8,414 nucleotides of DNA, from contig DAOWMC010000031.1 of the NCBI GenBank assembly GCA_030643285.1, positions 1-8,414 of the forward strand, in the 5' to 3' direction. Numbering within the stretch: position 1 is the stretch's first letter; each line of letters opens with the position of its first letter. This DNA comes from Methanobacteriota archaeon (GTDB lineage: Archaea; Halobacteriota; Syntropharchaeia; DAOWMC01). Below the pieces are notes generated by a model. The model worked only from the letters and a program-made list of their open reading frames with translations. It searched no databases and was not told the origin of the DNA. Position numbers and translations under genes: made by a program. Of this stretch, positions 1-5,972 are shown piece after piece.

Positions 1-66
1 CCCCACAGCTTGGGGCCAGTAGGTCGAAGTAGCATCTCCAGCTTTCTACTCTACCAAATGGGTGGA
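1..66. other. GC-richer block at left edge, probably the edge of a neighbouring gene
   Basis: The first 66 bases are visibly richer in G and C than the AT-rich stretch from about 67 to 235, which suggests that a gene or stable RNA reaches into the window here. Two readings are possible. On the minus strand an ATG at 35-33 opens a frame reading MLLRPTGPKLWG to the edge, which would be the start of the next minus-strand gene, although GGAG abuts the ATG with no spacing. On the plus strand the frame from base 1 is open to a TAG at 148-150 (49 codons), which could be a C-terminal tail. A small hairpin, CCCCA-CAGCT-TGGGG, lies at 1-15. I recognise no protein or RNA family in either reading. Confidence 0.25.
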
Positions 67-297
67 ATTCTTACTTTAAATCAATTAAATAAGGATAAAT
101 TGAACCTAAATCAAGAAAAAATTAATAAATTTCATAAAATAAATAATTAGACGGGGTTTTAGCAACGTATGGAAAATATATGAATATAAAAGTTGAGTAA
201 GCGAAATAAAGAAAGATGCCCGATTAATAGCACCTGGTTAACCGGAGTTACTATAGGATTTATCAATTCCGTGCCAGTTCATTTGATTCATCAATTA
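67..297. other. AT-rich intergenic region, no gene seen
   Basis: This stretch lies downstream of the helicase gene. It contains no convincing open frame on either strand; the 83-codon plus-strand frame beginning at 193 runs antisense into the helicase and looks like a shadow. On the minus strand there are short T-rich runs (about 204-215 and 188-193) past the helicase stop codon that could act as oligo-T archaeal termination signals. An imperfect inverted repeat, CCTGGTTAACCGG, lies around 232-244. Nothing here can be assigned a function with confidence. Confidence 0.4.
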
Positions 298-2004
298 TCA
301 ATGCTGGACAGGCCTTCTTCCCCCTCCTGGTTTACCACCCTTTTTCCCACCCGAATGCTTTTCACTTCTTTTCGGCGAACTCGTTGCCGCTTCAATCCTG
401 ATCCTTCGGCCATTAAATCTAATATCCTTCTTCTGGGCGGTTAATTTGCCAACATCTGATATAGGGATGTCAAAGAATGAGAAGGTTCCCAAGATATCTA
501 TTGCCCCAATCTCTATATCCCGATTATCCGAGATCTCGTTTATTATGCCGATAATATCCTTAGGTCTGATATTGTGCCCATCCCCTACATTGATATGAAA
601 ACGTGTAAATCCTTCGTCTTTTGCTCCTCTTTCCCCCCTTCTGCGCCCACTATTTCTCCCGGCTTTATTTCCACTTTCACCTACATTCAAGTTACGGTCC
701 CGTTTGTAATAATCGAGGAGTAGGTTAAATTCTAGCGAAACAAAGTGCTTGATGATCTCTTCGCGGGTGAATGATTCGAGTTCTGAGTATACCTTACCCA
801 TATACGGTTCAATCTGCTCTTCATCAATTGAAACTTCTTTTACCCTGTGGATAAGATCAAAAAACTGCCTTTCAACGATTTCAGTACCGTTGGGAATCAG
901 GCGTCCTTCAAACTTCTTACCTATTATCTTTTCAATCTGCTTTATCTTTCCCTTCTCCTTCAGATTGATTATGGCTACCGATGTTCCATTTCTGCCCGCT
1001 CTTCCCGTTCTGCCACTACGATGGGTGTACATATCAAGCTCATCGGGCAAGTTATAATTGATAATATGAGTCAGGTCCTCCACATCCAGGCCCCTGGCCG
1101 CCACATCGGTAGCGACGAGCATCTGTAGATTTTTGCTTCTGAACTTATTCATGACATATTCTCGCTGCACCTGCGACAGATCACCATGGATAGCATCCGC
1201 ATTGTATCCATCTCTTATCAGTTTCTCTGCGACATCTTTGGTCTCTTTACGGGTGCGACAGAAGATGATTCCATATATGCGGGGGTTGATATCGGCTATT
1301 CTTTTTAACGCCAGATAACGGTCTCTTGCGTGTACCATGTAGTAGATGTGCTCGATGTTGTCAGCACCTGTATTCTTTTTGCCAACGGTGATCTCATAGG
1401 GATCATATATGTATTTTCGGGCGATATCTTCAACCTGTTTTGAGATCGTTGCTGAAAAGAGCAGGGTATTTTTGGTCTTAGGAGTTTTTTCCAATATGGC
1501 ATCCAGTTCCTCTCTAAAACCCATATTGAGCATCTCGTCTGATTCATCCAGAACCACAGTCGATATCCTCGAAAGATCCACTCTTTTGCGTCCGATGATA
1601 TCGTTCATACGCCCGGGGGTGGCGACGATTATCTGGACTCCGTTCTTGATCTTTCTGAGCTGGTTATCAATCCTCGCCCCACCGTAAACTGCCACGACGG
1701 AAACGTCTTTGCGATATTTACAGTAGAGCTCCAGATCCCCTGTGATCTGTAAACACAACTCCCTTGTAGGACACAAGATTATTGCCTGCGGTTTCTCCTC
1801 TCCCGGGTCCAACTTTTCAATTATTGGTAGTCCGAATGCCGCCGTTTTACCGGTTCCGGTTTGTGCCAGTGCGATCAGATCCCTCTGATTTTCAAGTAAA
1901 AAAGGGATGGTCTTTTCCTGTATGGGTGTAGGGGTTTTAAACCCCATATCTTCAACAGCTCTTAAAAGTTCTGATGATAATTCAAATTCATTAAATCCAG
2001 TCAT
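298..2004 (-). CDS. DEAD-box ATP-dependent RNA helicase with DbpA-type RNA-binding domain
   Basis: This is a cytoplasmic ATP-dependent RNA helicase of the DeaD/CsdA/DbpA group, which unwinds RNA duplexes in ribosome assembly or cold adaptation (family knowledge). All core motifs are visible: Q motif (GFKTPTPIQ, 21-29), motif I AQTGTGKT (47-54), PTREL (79-83), YGG (107-109), TPGR (129-132), SAT (184-186), motif V TDVAARGLDV (299-308) and motif VI HRSGRTGRAGR (328-338). Motif II reads DESD (153-156) instead of DEAD. After the two RecA domains come a helical region, an Arg/Gly-rich linker (about 443-464), a DbpA-like RRM (about 466-540, with FHINVGDGHNIRP and a closing GRRIRIEAA) and a basic Gly/Lys/Arg tail. 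At 568 residues it is a normal length. The ATG at 2004 is the only sensible start; no strong ribosome binding site precedes it. The core closely resembles Bacteroidetes/Spirochaete helicases, so transfer from bacteria is possible. The family call is very secure; the exact RNA target is unknown. Confidence 0.97.
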   Translation of the reverse strand: MTGFNEFELSSELLRAVEDMGFKTPTPIQEKTIPFLLENQRDLIALAQTGTGKTAAFGLPIIEKLDPGEEKPQAIILCPTRELCLQITGDLELYCKYRKDVSVVAVYGGARIDNQLRKIKNGVQIIVATPGRMNDIIGRKRVDLSRISTVVLDESDEMLNMGFREELDAILEKTPKTKNTLLFSATISKQVEDIARKYIYDPYEITVGKKNTGADNIEHIYYMVHARDRYLALKRIADINPRIYGIIFCRTRKETKDVAEKLIRDGYNADAIHGDLSQVQREYVMNKFRSKNLQMLVATDVAARGLDVEDLTHIINYNLPDELDMYTHRSGRTGRAGRNGTSVAIINLKEKGKIKQIEKIIGKKFEGRLIPNGTEIVERQFFDLIHRVKEVSIDEEQIEPYMGKVYSELESFTREEIIKHFVSLEFNLLLDYYKRDRNLNVGESGNKAGRNSGRRRGERGAKDEGFTRFHINVGDGHNIRPKDIIGIINEISDNRDIEIGAIDILGTFSFFDIPISDVGKLTAQKKDIRFNGRRIRIEAATSSPKRSEKHSGGKKGGKPGGGRRPVQH

Positions 2005-2036
2005 TATTTCAGTTTCTCTTTATTTTGGTTTGGGTC

Positions 2037-2053
2037 TATTTTAACATTTTATA
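2037..2053 (-). promoter_or_regulatory. Probable TATA box of the helicase gene
   Basis: Read on the minus strand, the sequence is CTATAAAATGTTAAAATA, with a G-rich stretch just upstream. TATAAAA (2053-2047) is centred about 46 nt before the ATG, which would place transcription start about 20 nt upstream of the start codon if archaeal spacing holds. The second AT-rich box (about 2044-2037) would give an even shorter leader. The upstream gap to the YwbE gene (2054-2271) holds no other recognisable signal or gene. Confidence 0.35.
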
Positions 2054-2271
2054 GCCCCCGCAAAACTGAATCTACAAAGGGATCATCGTAAAATCCTTGA
2101 CCTATCATTTGGTTAGCACCGGGTCAACCTATAGAATGTTTCTCGATCATCTCCTTAAAAAATGTACGCATGTTCTACGGAATAGATCGGAGTTACAACC
2201 TTGGTATCAATCAATAAATACCTTTTGGATTTATATCTGTTTATTTCTGTTCGGTTGGTTTTCCAAAGTTA

Positions 2272-2469
2272 TCAGGAGATTATTTCCTTGACTCTCCCAA
2301 CAACACCGGTTTCAAGGCGAACTTTGATACCGTGCGGATGTGTGGAGGAGTTGGTAAGTATATCCTTGATAACCCCTTCAGTCAGTTTTCCAGTTCGTTG
2401 GTCTTTTTTGAGTACAATGCGAACACGTAATCCAGGTTTGATCTTTGAGCGTTTGGTTCCATCAGTCAT
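2272..2469 (-). CDS. YwbE family protein (DUF2196)
   Basis: This 65-residue protein matches the small, highly conserved YwbE family (DUF2196) found in bacteria and archaea. The family signature is present in order: an N-terminal basic stretch with IKPGLRVRIVLKKDQRTGK (residues 10-28), then LTEGVIKDILTNSSTHPHG (29-47), and a closing IKVRL..GVVGRVKEI. The family's function is not established; its beta-rich KOW/SH3-like pattern suggests a nucleic-acid or ribosome-linked role, which is inference. I chose the ATG at 2469. A TTG 18 nt upstream is also in frame, but the family normally begins close to the TDGTKRS segment. No ribosome binding site or well-placed TATA box is visible before the ATG. 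It is separated by about 270 nt from the helicase gene downstream, so co-transcription is uncertain. Confidence 0.85.
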   Translation of the reverse strand: MTDGTKRSKIKPGLRVRIVLKKDQRTGKLTEGVIKDILTNSSTHPHGIKVRLETGVVGRVKEIIS

Positions 2470-2633
2470 GAGAATTCTTGTTATCAACTGGAGGCCGGGG
2501 TCTCATAAGCCTTGGGATATCGAAATGTAATACCTCGTCACCCAAGTGGGCCGACCCCCTGTAATTCAGATATTATGAGATTAAGATTTGGTCTACCGGC
2601 ATTTCAAAAACTTGCTTGTCATTATCCTACCCC

Positions 2634-2810
2634 CTACTTTTTAATCACCTTAATAACGCACCATTTGATCAAATCACATTCACAATCAATAGCCTCTAAA
2701 ATGATTTCTTTATTTGAATCCTCTCCAACAATAAAGTTATTCAGACTAATTGAGAAAAAATGGGAAGCTACCGCTAAATGATATGACCCAATTGGCAGTC
2801 TCTTTTCCAC
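2634..2810 (-). CDS. Doubtful small ORF (58 aa), hypothetical
   Basis: This frame opens with consecutive TTG and GTG codons (2813-2808) right after a stop and reads 58 residues from the GTG, ending in LIKWCVIKVIKK. Its second half (LNNFIVGEDSNKEIILEAIDCECD and onward) has a mixed acidic/hydrophobic make-up that looks protein-like. It has no ATG and no ribosome binding site, I recognise no family, and its first part overlaps, in another frame, the tail of the transposase remnant. It may be a fragment of a decayed gene and not an active one. Confidence 0.2.
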   Translation of the reverse strand: MEKRLPIGSYHLAVASHFFSISLNNFIVGEDSNKEIILEAIDCECDLIKWCVIKVIKK

Positions 2811-2950
2811 CAATTATCCGTTTCTACGATGATGCGATTTTCTCGCCGGATGCACACGAATACATGCAATGTTGGCACACCGCACTTCTTTCGACGTTTC
2901 ATATCCTCTGCCCAATCTTTTGGAAGATAGAGTGCCTCATCGATTATATA
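2774..2950 (-). pseudogene. Decayed transposase fragment (IS701/DDE_5-like)
   Basis: The minus-strand frame between an upstream TGA (2953-2951) and a TAG at 2776-2774 encodes a segment with ALYLPKDWAED followed by RRKKCGVP. This matches my memory of the conserved stretch of IS701-type DDE transposases, where (R/A)LYLPxxWxxDxxRRxxAGVP comes just before the strand bearing the second catalytic aspartate. There is no start codon, only about 25 matching residues remain, and after GVP the frame no longer follows the family pattern; neither of the other two frames restores it. It is therefore a remnant of an insertion sequence. I could find no flanking inverted repeats or target-site duplication. 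Confidence 0.5.
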
Positions 2951-3031
2951 TCATCTCGACGGAGATTATCCCCGCCAAGACACAATCTTTTAAAGTCAAG
3001 TAAAGCTGCCTTATAGTTTGTGCTTTTTTGT

Positions 3032-3457
3032 TTATATGCTAAGCCCCATACCTTCTGCAACTGCGGTTACCAAAGGTATTATGTCCATCGCCTTTGACAT
3101 ATCCCCGATTGTACCGTCCTTCCACATTGCAATCTCTCCACCCATAAGTGGGGTAATCGCATCTTTTTTCCCGGTGAGTATTGCTTTGAGCGTTCCAGAT
3201 GGTATTTCTATGAAAAAATCCGGAGTTTCGGACAGTTCTGAATCAAAATACGCTTTACCATCCTTTAACTCTACTTTTAACCCAAGTATATTGTCTGATT
3301 TCAAGTTAAACACAAGATCGCTTGTAAGAGCCAATTCGTCCTTGATCTCTTGGTTCGCTGAGATTAAACTTTCCAGTGCATCTCTTATCTGATCTGATTC
3401 AACAGCTTTTCCTTCATCAACTGCTGTTTCTAGCATATCCTTTAATTTTTCTGCCAT
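3032..3457 (-). CDS. SCP2 sterol-carrier-like lipid-binding protein
   Basis: The 141-residue product fits the SCP2 sterol-binding fold, a small cytoplasmic domain with a hydrophobic tunnel for lipids or acyl-CoA. In archaea the ligand is not known, and sterols are unlikely. The beta-strand pattern of the family is visible: LVFNLKSDNILGLKVELKDG (48-67), PDFFIEI (79-85), then LTGKKDAITPLMGGEI (94-109) with the typical GKxDA..plMxGxI motif, and an amphipathic C-terminal helix. An N-terminal helical segment (1-45) precedes the domain. I chose the ATG at 3457 because GGTG (3466-3463) lies 5 nt upstream; another in-frame ATG lies 27 nt further upstream at 3484 and cannot be excluded. It is the last of three minus-strand genes, 57 nt after the GNAT stop, so it may share a transcript or have its own promoter. 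Confidence 0.8.
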   Translation of the reverse strand: MAEKLKDMLETAVDEGKAVESDQIRDALESLISANQEIKDELALTSDLVFNLKSDNILGLKVELKDGKAYFDSELSETPDFFIEIPSGTLKAILTGKKDAITPLMGGEIAMWKDGTIGDMSKAMDIIPLVTAVAEGMGLSI

Positions 3458-3462
3458 AGTTA

Positions 3463-3466
3463 CACC
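3463..3466 (-). promoter_or_regulatory. GGTG ribosome binding site of the SCP2 gene
   Basis: On the minus strand GGTG is followed by TAACT and then the ATG at 3457. GGTG is the core of the archaeal Shine-Dalgarno sequence, complementary to the conserved 16S rRNA 3' end, and the 5-nt spacing is acceptable. It supports the 3457 start over the ATG at 3484. Confidence 0.45.
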
Positions 3467-3492
3467 AATAGATGTAAGCCACATAACCCTAT

Positions 3493-3513
3493 AAAAAAAT
3501 TGCGTTATAATGC
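3493..3513 (-). terminator. Possible oligo-T terminator after the GNAT gene
   Basis: Immediately after the GNAT stop codon (3517-3515) the minus strand reads GCGCATTATAACGC, able to form only a weak short stem, then AA and a run of seven T (3499-3493). Oligo-T runs can end transcription in archaea. The same AT-rich stretch (TTATAA or TTTATA) could instead act as a TATA box for the SCP2 gene. Both readings are tentative. Confidence 0.25.
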
Positions 3514-3514
3514 G

Positions 3515-3952
3515 CTACAATATCTTTTCATAATTTATCGCATCTTCCCCATCAGGATAGTACTTATTAATTATATCTGTTTTTTTGAACCCATAACCTT
3601 CATACAACCTTATAGCGGTTTTATTACTGGCCCTCACCTCTAAAGTTATTTTTTTAAAATTTTGCTGCCTGAATGCAGCTATAAGCACATCAAACAGACT
3701 TTTACCTATCCCTTTTTCCCTATGCTCTTCTAATACTGCAATTCCAGAAATATGCCCCCTGCTTCTTGATTTTACACTACCTGCAGCAAAGCCAATGATT
3801 TCACCCCCCTCCATCCCATCACAAACAAACCAATATCGTCTATTTCTTTTAAACACTCGGAGAATATCACCCGGTGTGTTATTTGTTTCGATTGTCTCTT
3901 TCCATATATATATTATGGAAACGATGTCATCGTCCGTGGCAGTCCTTATCAT
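3515..3952 (-). CDS. GNAT family N-acetyltransferase, RimI-like
   Basis: This 145-residue protein is a complete Gcn5-related acetyltransferase that transfers an acetyl group from acetyl-CoA to an amine. The RimI-like features are HISGIAVLEEHREKGIGKSLF (67-87), which contains the acetyl-CoA pyrophosphate-binding R/QxxGxG/A loop (REKGIG, 78-83), and LEVRASNKTAIRLYEGYGF (104-122) with the typical Asn110 and Tyr117. RimI-like enzymes acetylate protein N-termini, and in archaea they do so broadly, but single-domain GNATs cannot be assigned a substrate from sequence, so that role is inference. The ATG at 3952 has no ribosome binding site; a TATA-like box about 28 nt upstream suggests a leaderless message. 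It starts 29 nt after the stop of the COG3044 ATPase gene and may also be read through from it. Confidence 0.88.
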   Translation of the reverse strand: MIRTATDDDIVSIIYIWKETIETNNTPGDILRVFKRNRRYWFVCDGMEGGEIIGFAAGSVKSRSRGHISGIAVLEEHREKGIGKSLFDVLIAAFRQQNFKKITLEVRASNKTAIRLYEGYGFKKTDIINKYYPDGEDAINYEKIL

Positions 3953-3975
3953 ACATTAAAAATAATCTTTTGTCG

Positions 3976-3985
3976 ATTATATTAA
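3976..3985 (-). promoter_or_regulatory. TATA-like box for a leaderless GNAT transcript
   Basis: TTAATATAAT on the minus strand is centred about 28 nt before the GNAT ATG, which is the distance expected if transcription starts at the start codon itself. It overlaps the TAA stop codon of the upstream ATPase gene, so the GNAT gene may have both its own promoter and read-through from upstream. The box could also be a chance match in AT-rich DNA. Confidence 0.4.
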
Positions 3986-5709
3986 CTTTTCGTACCCTCC
4001 TTTCGGACTGAAAGCGTTCGAAGACGATTGATGGCAAAAGCAAGTTCAAGCCCCCTGAACCTTGCATAATTCCCCATCGGCCTACGATCAATTACATCAA
4101 GGCCATTTTCAGTGGTTTCTTTAATTACAGTATCAACGATTTCTTTTAAAGTCCTTTTCCCATCCATATAGCTTGTAGCATGATGTATTGTAGATCCTAT
4201 AGCTCTTGTCTGGCTTATATCAACCAATTGTTCCATAGCCCCAAGATCTATCATGTGCGAGCCAAAGGCTATGGAATGTAAGCCTTTGGTTGAGATCTTA
4301 ACCTCCCTTCTGCCCTTGCTTGGATCAAAACTGTGGGATAAGGGGATCCGCTCAATTATCCGCCCAAAAGTTTCCCCCCCTTCAGGGCTACGACTAACCC
4401 CATACTTTTCTGCGATGGCCATGGCCTCTTCAGTCAGGTCATACGGTTTGTATTCTACCATGCAGATAACAAAATCTGAAACGTTAAAATACTCCCCCGA
4501 GCCCCCTATTGCCAAGATTGTCGAAACCCCAAGATCCCTGTAAAGCTGGCGTACCTTGTCGATAAAAGGGGTGATCGGCTCCCTGTCTTTTGAGACCAGT
4601 TCCTGCATCCTCTGATCCCTGATCATAAAATTTGTAGCTGAAGTGTCCTCATCTATTAGCAGTACACGGGCTCCCGCTTCCAGAGCCTCGATGATATTGG
4701 CTGCCTGAGATGTGCTCCCGCTGGCATCTTCGGTAGAGAATGCCTGAGTATCCCGGCCGAATGGGAGGTTTGATATGAAAGGTGAGATGTCTACCTTCTC
4801 AATTCGCCTGCCGTCTTCAGCCCTGATCTTAATTGTATCAGGATCTGTTACAACAAATTCTCTTCCGTCCCCTGGTATGTGGTTGTAAACACCAAGCTCC
4901 AATGCCCTCAGAAGTGTGGACTTACCGTGATATCCACCACCAACAATGAGTGTAACTCCCTTGGGTATCCCCATTCCGGTAATGGTCCCCCGATTGGGTA
5001 ACTCCACATCAACCCTGAAGGACTCAGGGGATTTAAAGGGTATCACCATACCACATGTAAGGGGGCGAGGATCTACCCCACTTGCTCGTGGAAGTATCGC
5101 CCCGTCAGAAACAAAGGCTACGATACCCAATATACTCAACTGATCTCTCAAAAAGTCAGAATCCTCAACGGTCTCTATGTGTTCAAAAAGTTTCTTTTTG
5201 TCGAGGTTTTTGTAGTGAAGTGAGGCTTCTATGATATCCGGAATCTCCCCACAAAACATAGTTTCAGCGTGGCTTCCTGCAATTTTTCGCCCAAATGCAG
5301 GAAGTCCCATGACGAACCTGACCTCAATATATTCACCCGTGACAAACACAGAGGTACGCTCTAAAATCTCCTGACCGGGGCGATCTATAGATATTATTCC
5401 GCTTTTTCCTGTTCCCCTGTTGCCTTTACAGAACTTTTTTGATGCATCAAAAAACCTTCTTGTTAAAAAGTCACAAAGAGCAACATTCCTACTTTTGTTG
5501 TCATAGGATATCTCTTTGGGAAATCCAGCAATTCTTTGAGGGACCTTTATCCGCACCTGGCTCGGAGGTGCAAAGGGATCACTCTGAACATGGTCTATAA
5601 TAAGGATGTACTCCCTAAAATCATATTCACCTTCAAGATCCTTGTAAGCCTTGTATCCCCTGTTATCTATTCTGTGTAGTATTCTCTTCAGATCAATTTC
5701 ATTCTGCAT
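3982..5709 (-). CDS. ABC-class predicted ATPase (COG3044, PF09818 family)
   Basis: This 575-residue soluble protein belongs to the family annotated as predicted ATPase of the ABC class. It carries a Walker A loop GGGYHGKST (257-265), an ABC signature-like DASGSTSQAA (328-337), Walker B VLLIDEDTSATNF (349-361) and the family stretch ITPFIDKVRQLY (379-390) followed by AIGGSGEYF (400-408). An N-terminal segment GNRGTGKSG (96-104) also fits the P-loop pattern GxxxxGKS. There are no transmembrane segments, so it is not a transporter. From memory, the trypanosome homologue MRB1590 is an RNA-editing factor with an RNA-binding pore, which suggests nucleic-acid work here too; this is inference. The ATG at 5709 is preferred because GAGGT lies 8 nt upstream; a TTG 15 nt further upstream is also in frame. 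It heads a minus-strand run with the GNAT and SCP2 genes and is divergent from the thiolase. Confidence 0.93.
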   Translation of the reverse strand: MQNEIDLKRILHRIDNRGYKAYKDLEGEYDFREYILIIDHVQSDPFAPPSQVRIKVPQRIAGFPKEISYDNKSRNVALCDFLTRRFFDASKKFCKGNRGTGKSGIISIDRPGQEILERTSVFVTGEYIEVRFVMGLPAFGRKIAGSHAETMFCGEIPDIIEASLHYKNLDKKKLFEHIETVEDSDFLRDQLSILGIVAFVSDGAILPRASGVDPRPLTCGMVIPFKSPESFRVDVELPNRGTITGMGIPKGVTLIVGGGYHGKSTLLRALELGVYNHIPGDGREFVVTDPDTIKIRAEDGRRIEKVDISPFISNLPFGRDTQAFSTEDASGSTSQAANIIEALEAGARVLLIDEDTSATNFMIRDQRMQELVSKDREPITPFIDKVRQLYRDLGVSTILAIGGSGEYFNVSDFVICMVEYKPYDLTEEAMAIAEKYGVSRSPEGGETFGRIIERIPLSHSFDPSKGRREVKISTKGLHSIAFGSHMIDLGAMEQLVDISQTRAIGSTIHHATSYMDGKRTLKEIVDTVIKETTENGLDVIDRRPMGNYARFRGLELAFAINRLRTLSVRKEGTKS

Positions 5710-5717
5710 ATAACATA

Positions 5718-5722
5718 ACCTC
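5718..5722 (-). promoter_or_regulatory. GAGGT ribosome binding site of the COG3044 gene
   Basis: GAGGT on the minus strand is separated by 8 nt from the ATG at 5709. It overlaps the alternative TTG start at 5724-5722, which therefore has no ribosome binding site of its own and is less likely. This is the clearest Shine-Dalgarno sequence in the window. Confidence 0.6.
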
Positions 5723-5753
5723 AATCATATTTATTGAAAAGGGAGTTTATCCA

Positions 5754-5765
5754 ATATTATATATT
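5754..5765 (-). promoter_or_regulatory. Probable TATA box of the COG3044 gene
   Basis: AATATATAATAT on the minus strand is centred about 50 nt before the ATG at 5709. With archaeal spacing this predicts a leader of roughly 24 nt that would contain the GAGGT site, a self-consistent arrangement. The remaining intergenic DNA up to about 5878 is AT-rich without a recognisable operator or riboswitch. Confidence 0.4.
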
Positions 5766-5878
5766 CTGGCTTATTTAAAAATCAGTGTTATTTGGCATTA
5801 TTATTGTTGTAATTTGCTCCGAAAATCATTTTTTCATATCTGTTTAGCCTCTTATTCAAATTTACACAGAAAAAATAA

Positions 5879-5886
5879 TTATATAT
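5879..5886 (+). promoter_or_regulatory. Probable TATA box of the thiolase gene
   Basis: TTATATAT lies about 25 nt before an ATG at 5907 and about 90 nt before the preferred thiolase start. With archaeal spacing, transcription would begin at about 5907-5910, giving either a leaderless message starting at the ATG at 5907 or a leader of about 63 nt ahead of the start at 5973. Confidence 0.4.
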
Positions 5887-5972
5887 GGCTAAAGCTTTGT
5901 TGAGAGATGCCCATTTCAAAAAAGCAAAGGTTAAATAGAATCTCTTTAAGAAAAGAGAATGGGTATAAAAAA

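Larger units (their letters stand above)
2488..3031. other. Gene-poor region with remnants
   Basis: The 544 nt between the YwbE and SCP2 genes contain no intact gene. They hold the transposase fragment, the doubtful small ORF, and about 140 nt next to the YwbE start (2488-2633) with no supportable open frame. Another short frame between the SCP2 stop and the transposase piece (about 2951-3016, KAALLDFKRLCLGGDN on the minus strand) may be further insertion-sequence debris. The plus-strand frames across this stretch have no recognisable features and read antisense to the remnant. The region looks like the scar of an old insertion. Confidence 0.45.

Noticed and set aside
29..45. A 7-nt loop with a short stem (AGC-ATCTCCA-GCT) resembling a tRNA anticodon arm, and a weak likeness of 17-40 to SRP RNA helix 8.
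   Set aside because: No D-arm, T-arm or acceptor stem fits, and the GGAA/AGCAG features of SRP RNA are not properly conserved.
2206..2225. An inverted repeat GGTAT...ATACC upstream of the helicase gene, considered as an operator or terminator.
   Set aside because: The stem is only 5 bp with a 10-nt loop, has no T-run, and is not repeated elsewhere in the window.
2494..2516. A tRNA-Met-like anticodon arm (CTCATAA loop flanked by G-rich and C-containing arms) on the plus strand.
   Set aside because: The stem needs several G-U pairs, no T-arm with a GGTTCRA-type loop follows, and no 7-bp acceptor stem can be formed at the expected distances. It also overlaps the region just upstream of the YwbE start. 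A chance match or an unprovable remnant.
2097..2530. Plus-strand open frames across the helicase upstream region and the YwbE gene.
   Set aside because: They lie opposite the well-supported YwbE gene, show no family features and lack start signals.
2537..2556. A GC-rich hairpin candidate around CCCAAGTGGG, considered as a terminator or RNA element.
   Set aside because: It has only a 3-bp core stem, needs an internal loop to extend, and is not followed by a T-run on either strand.
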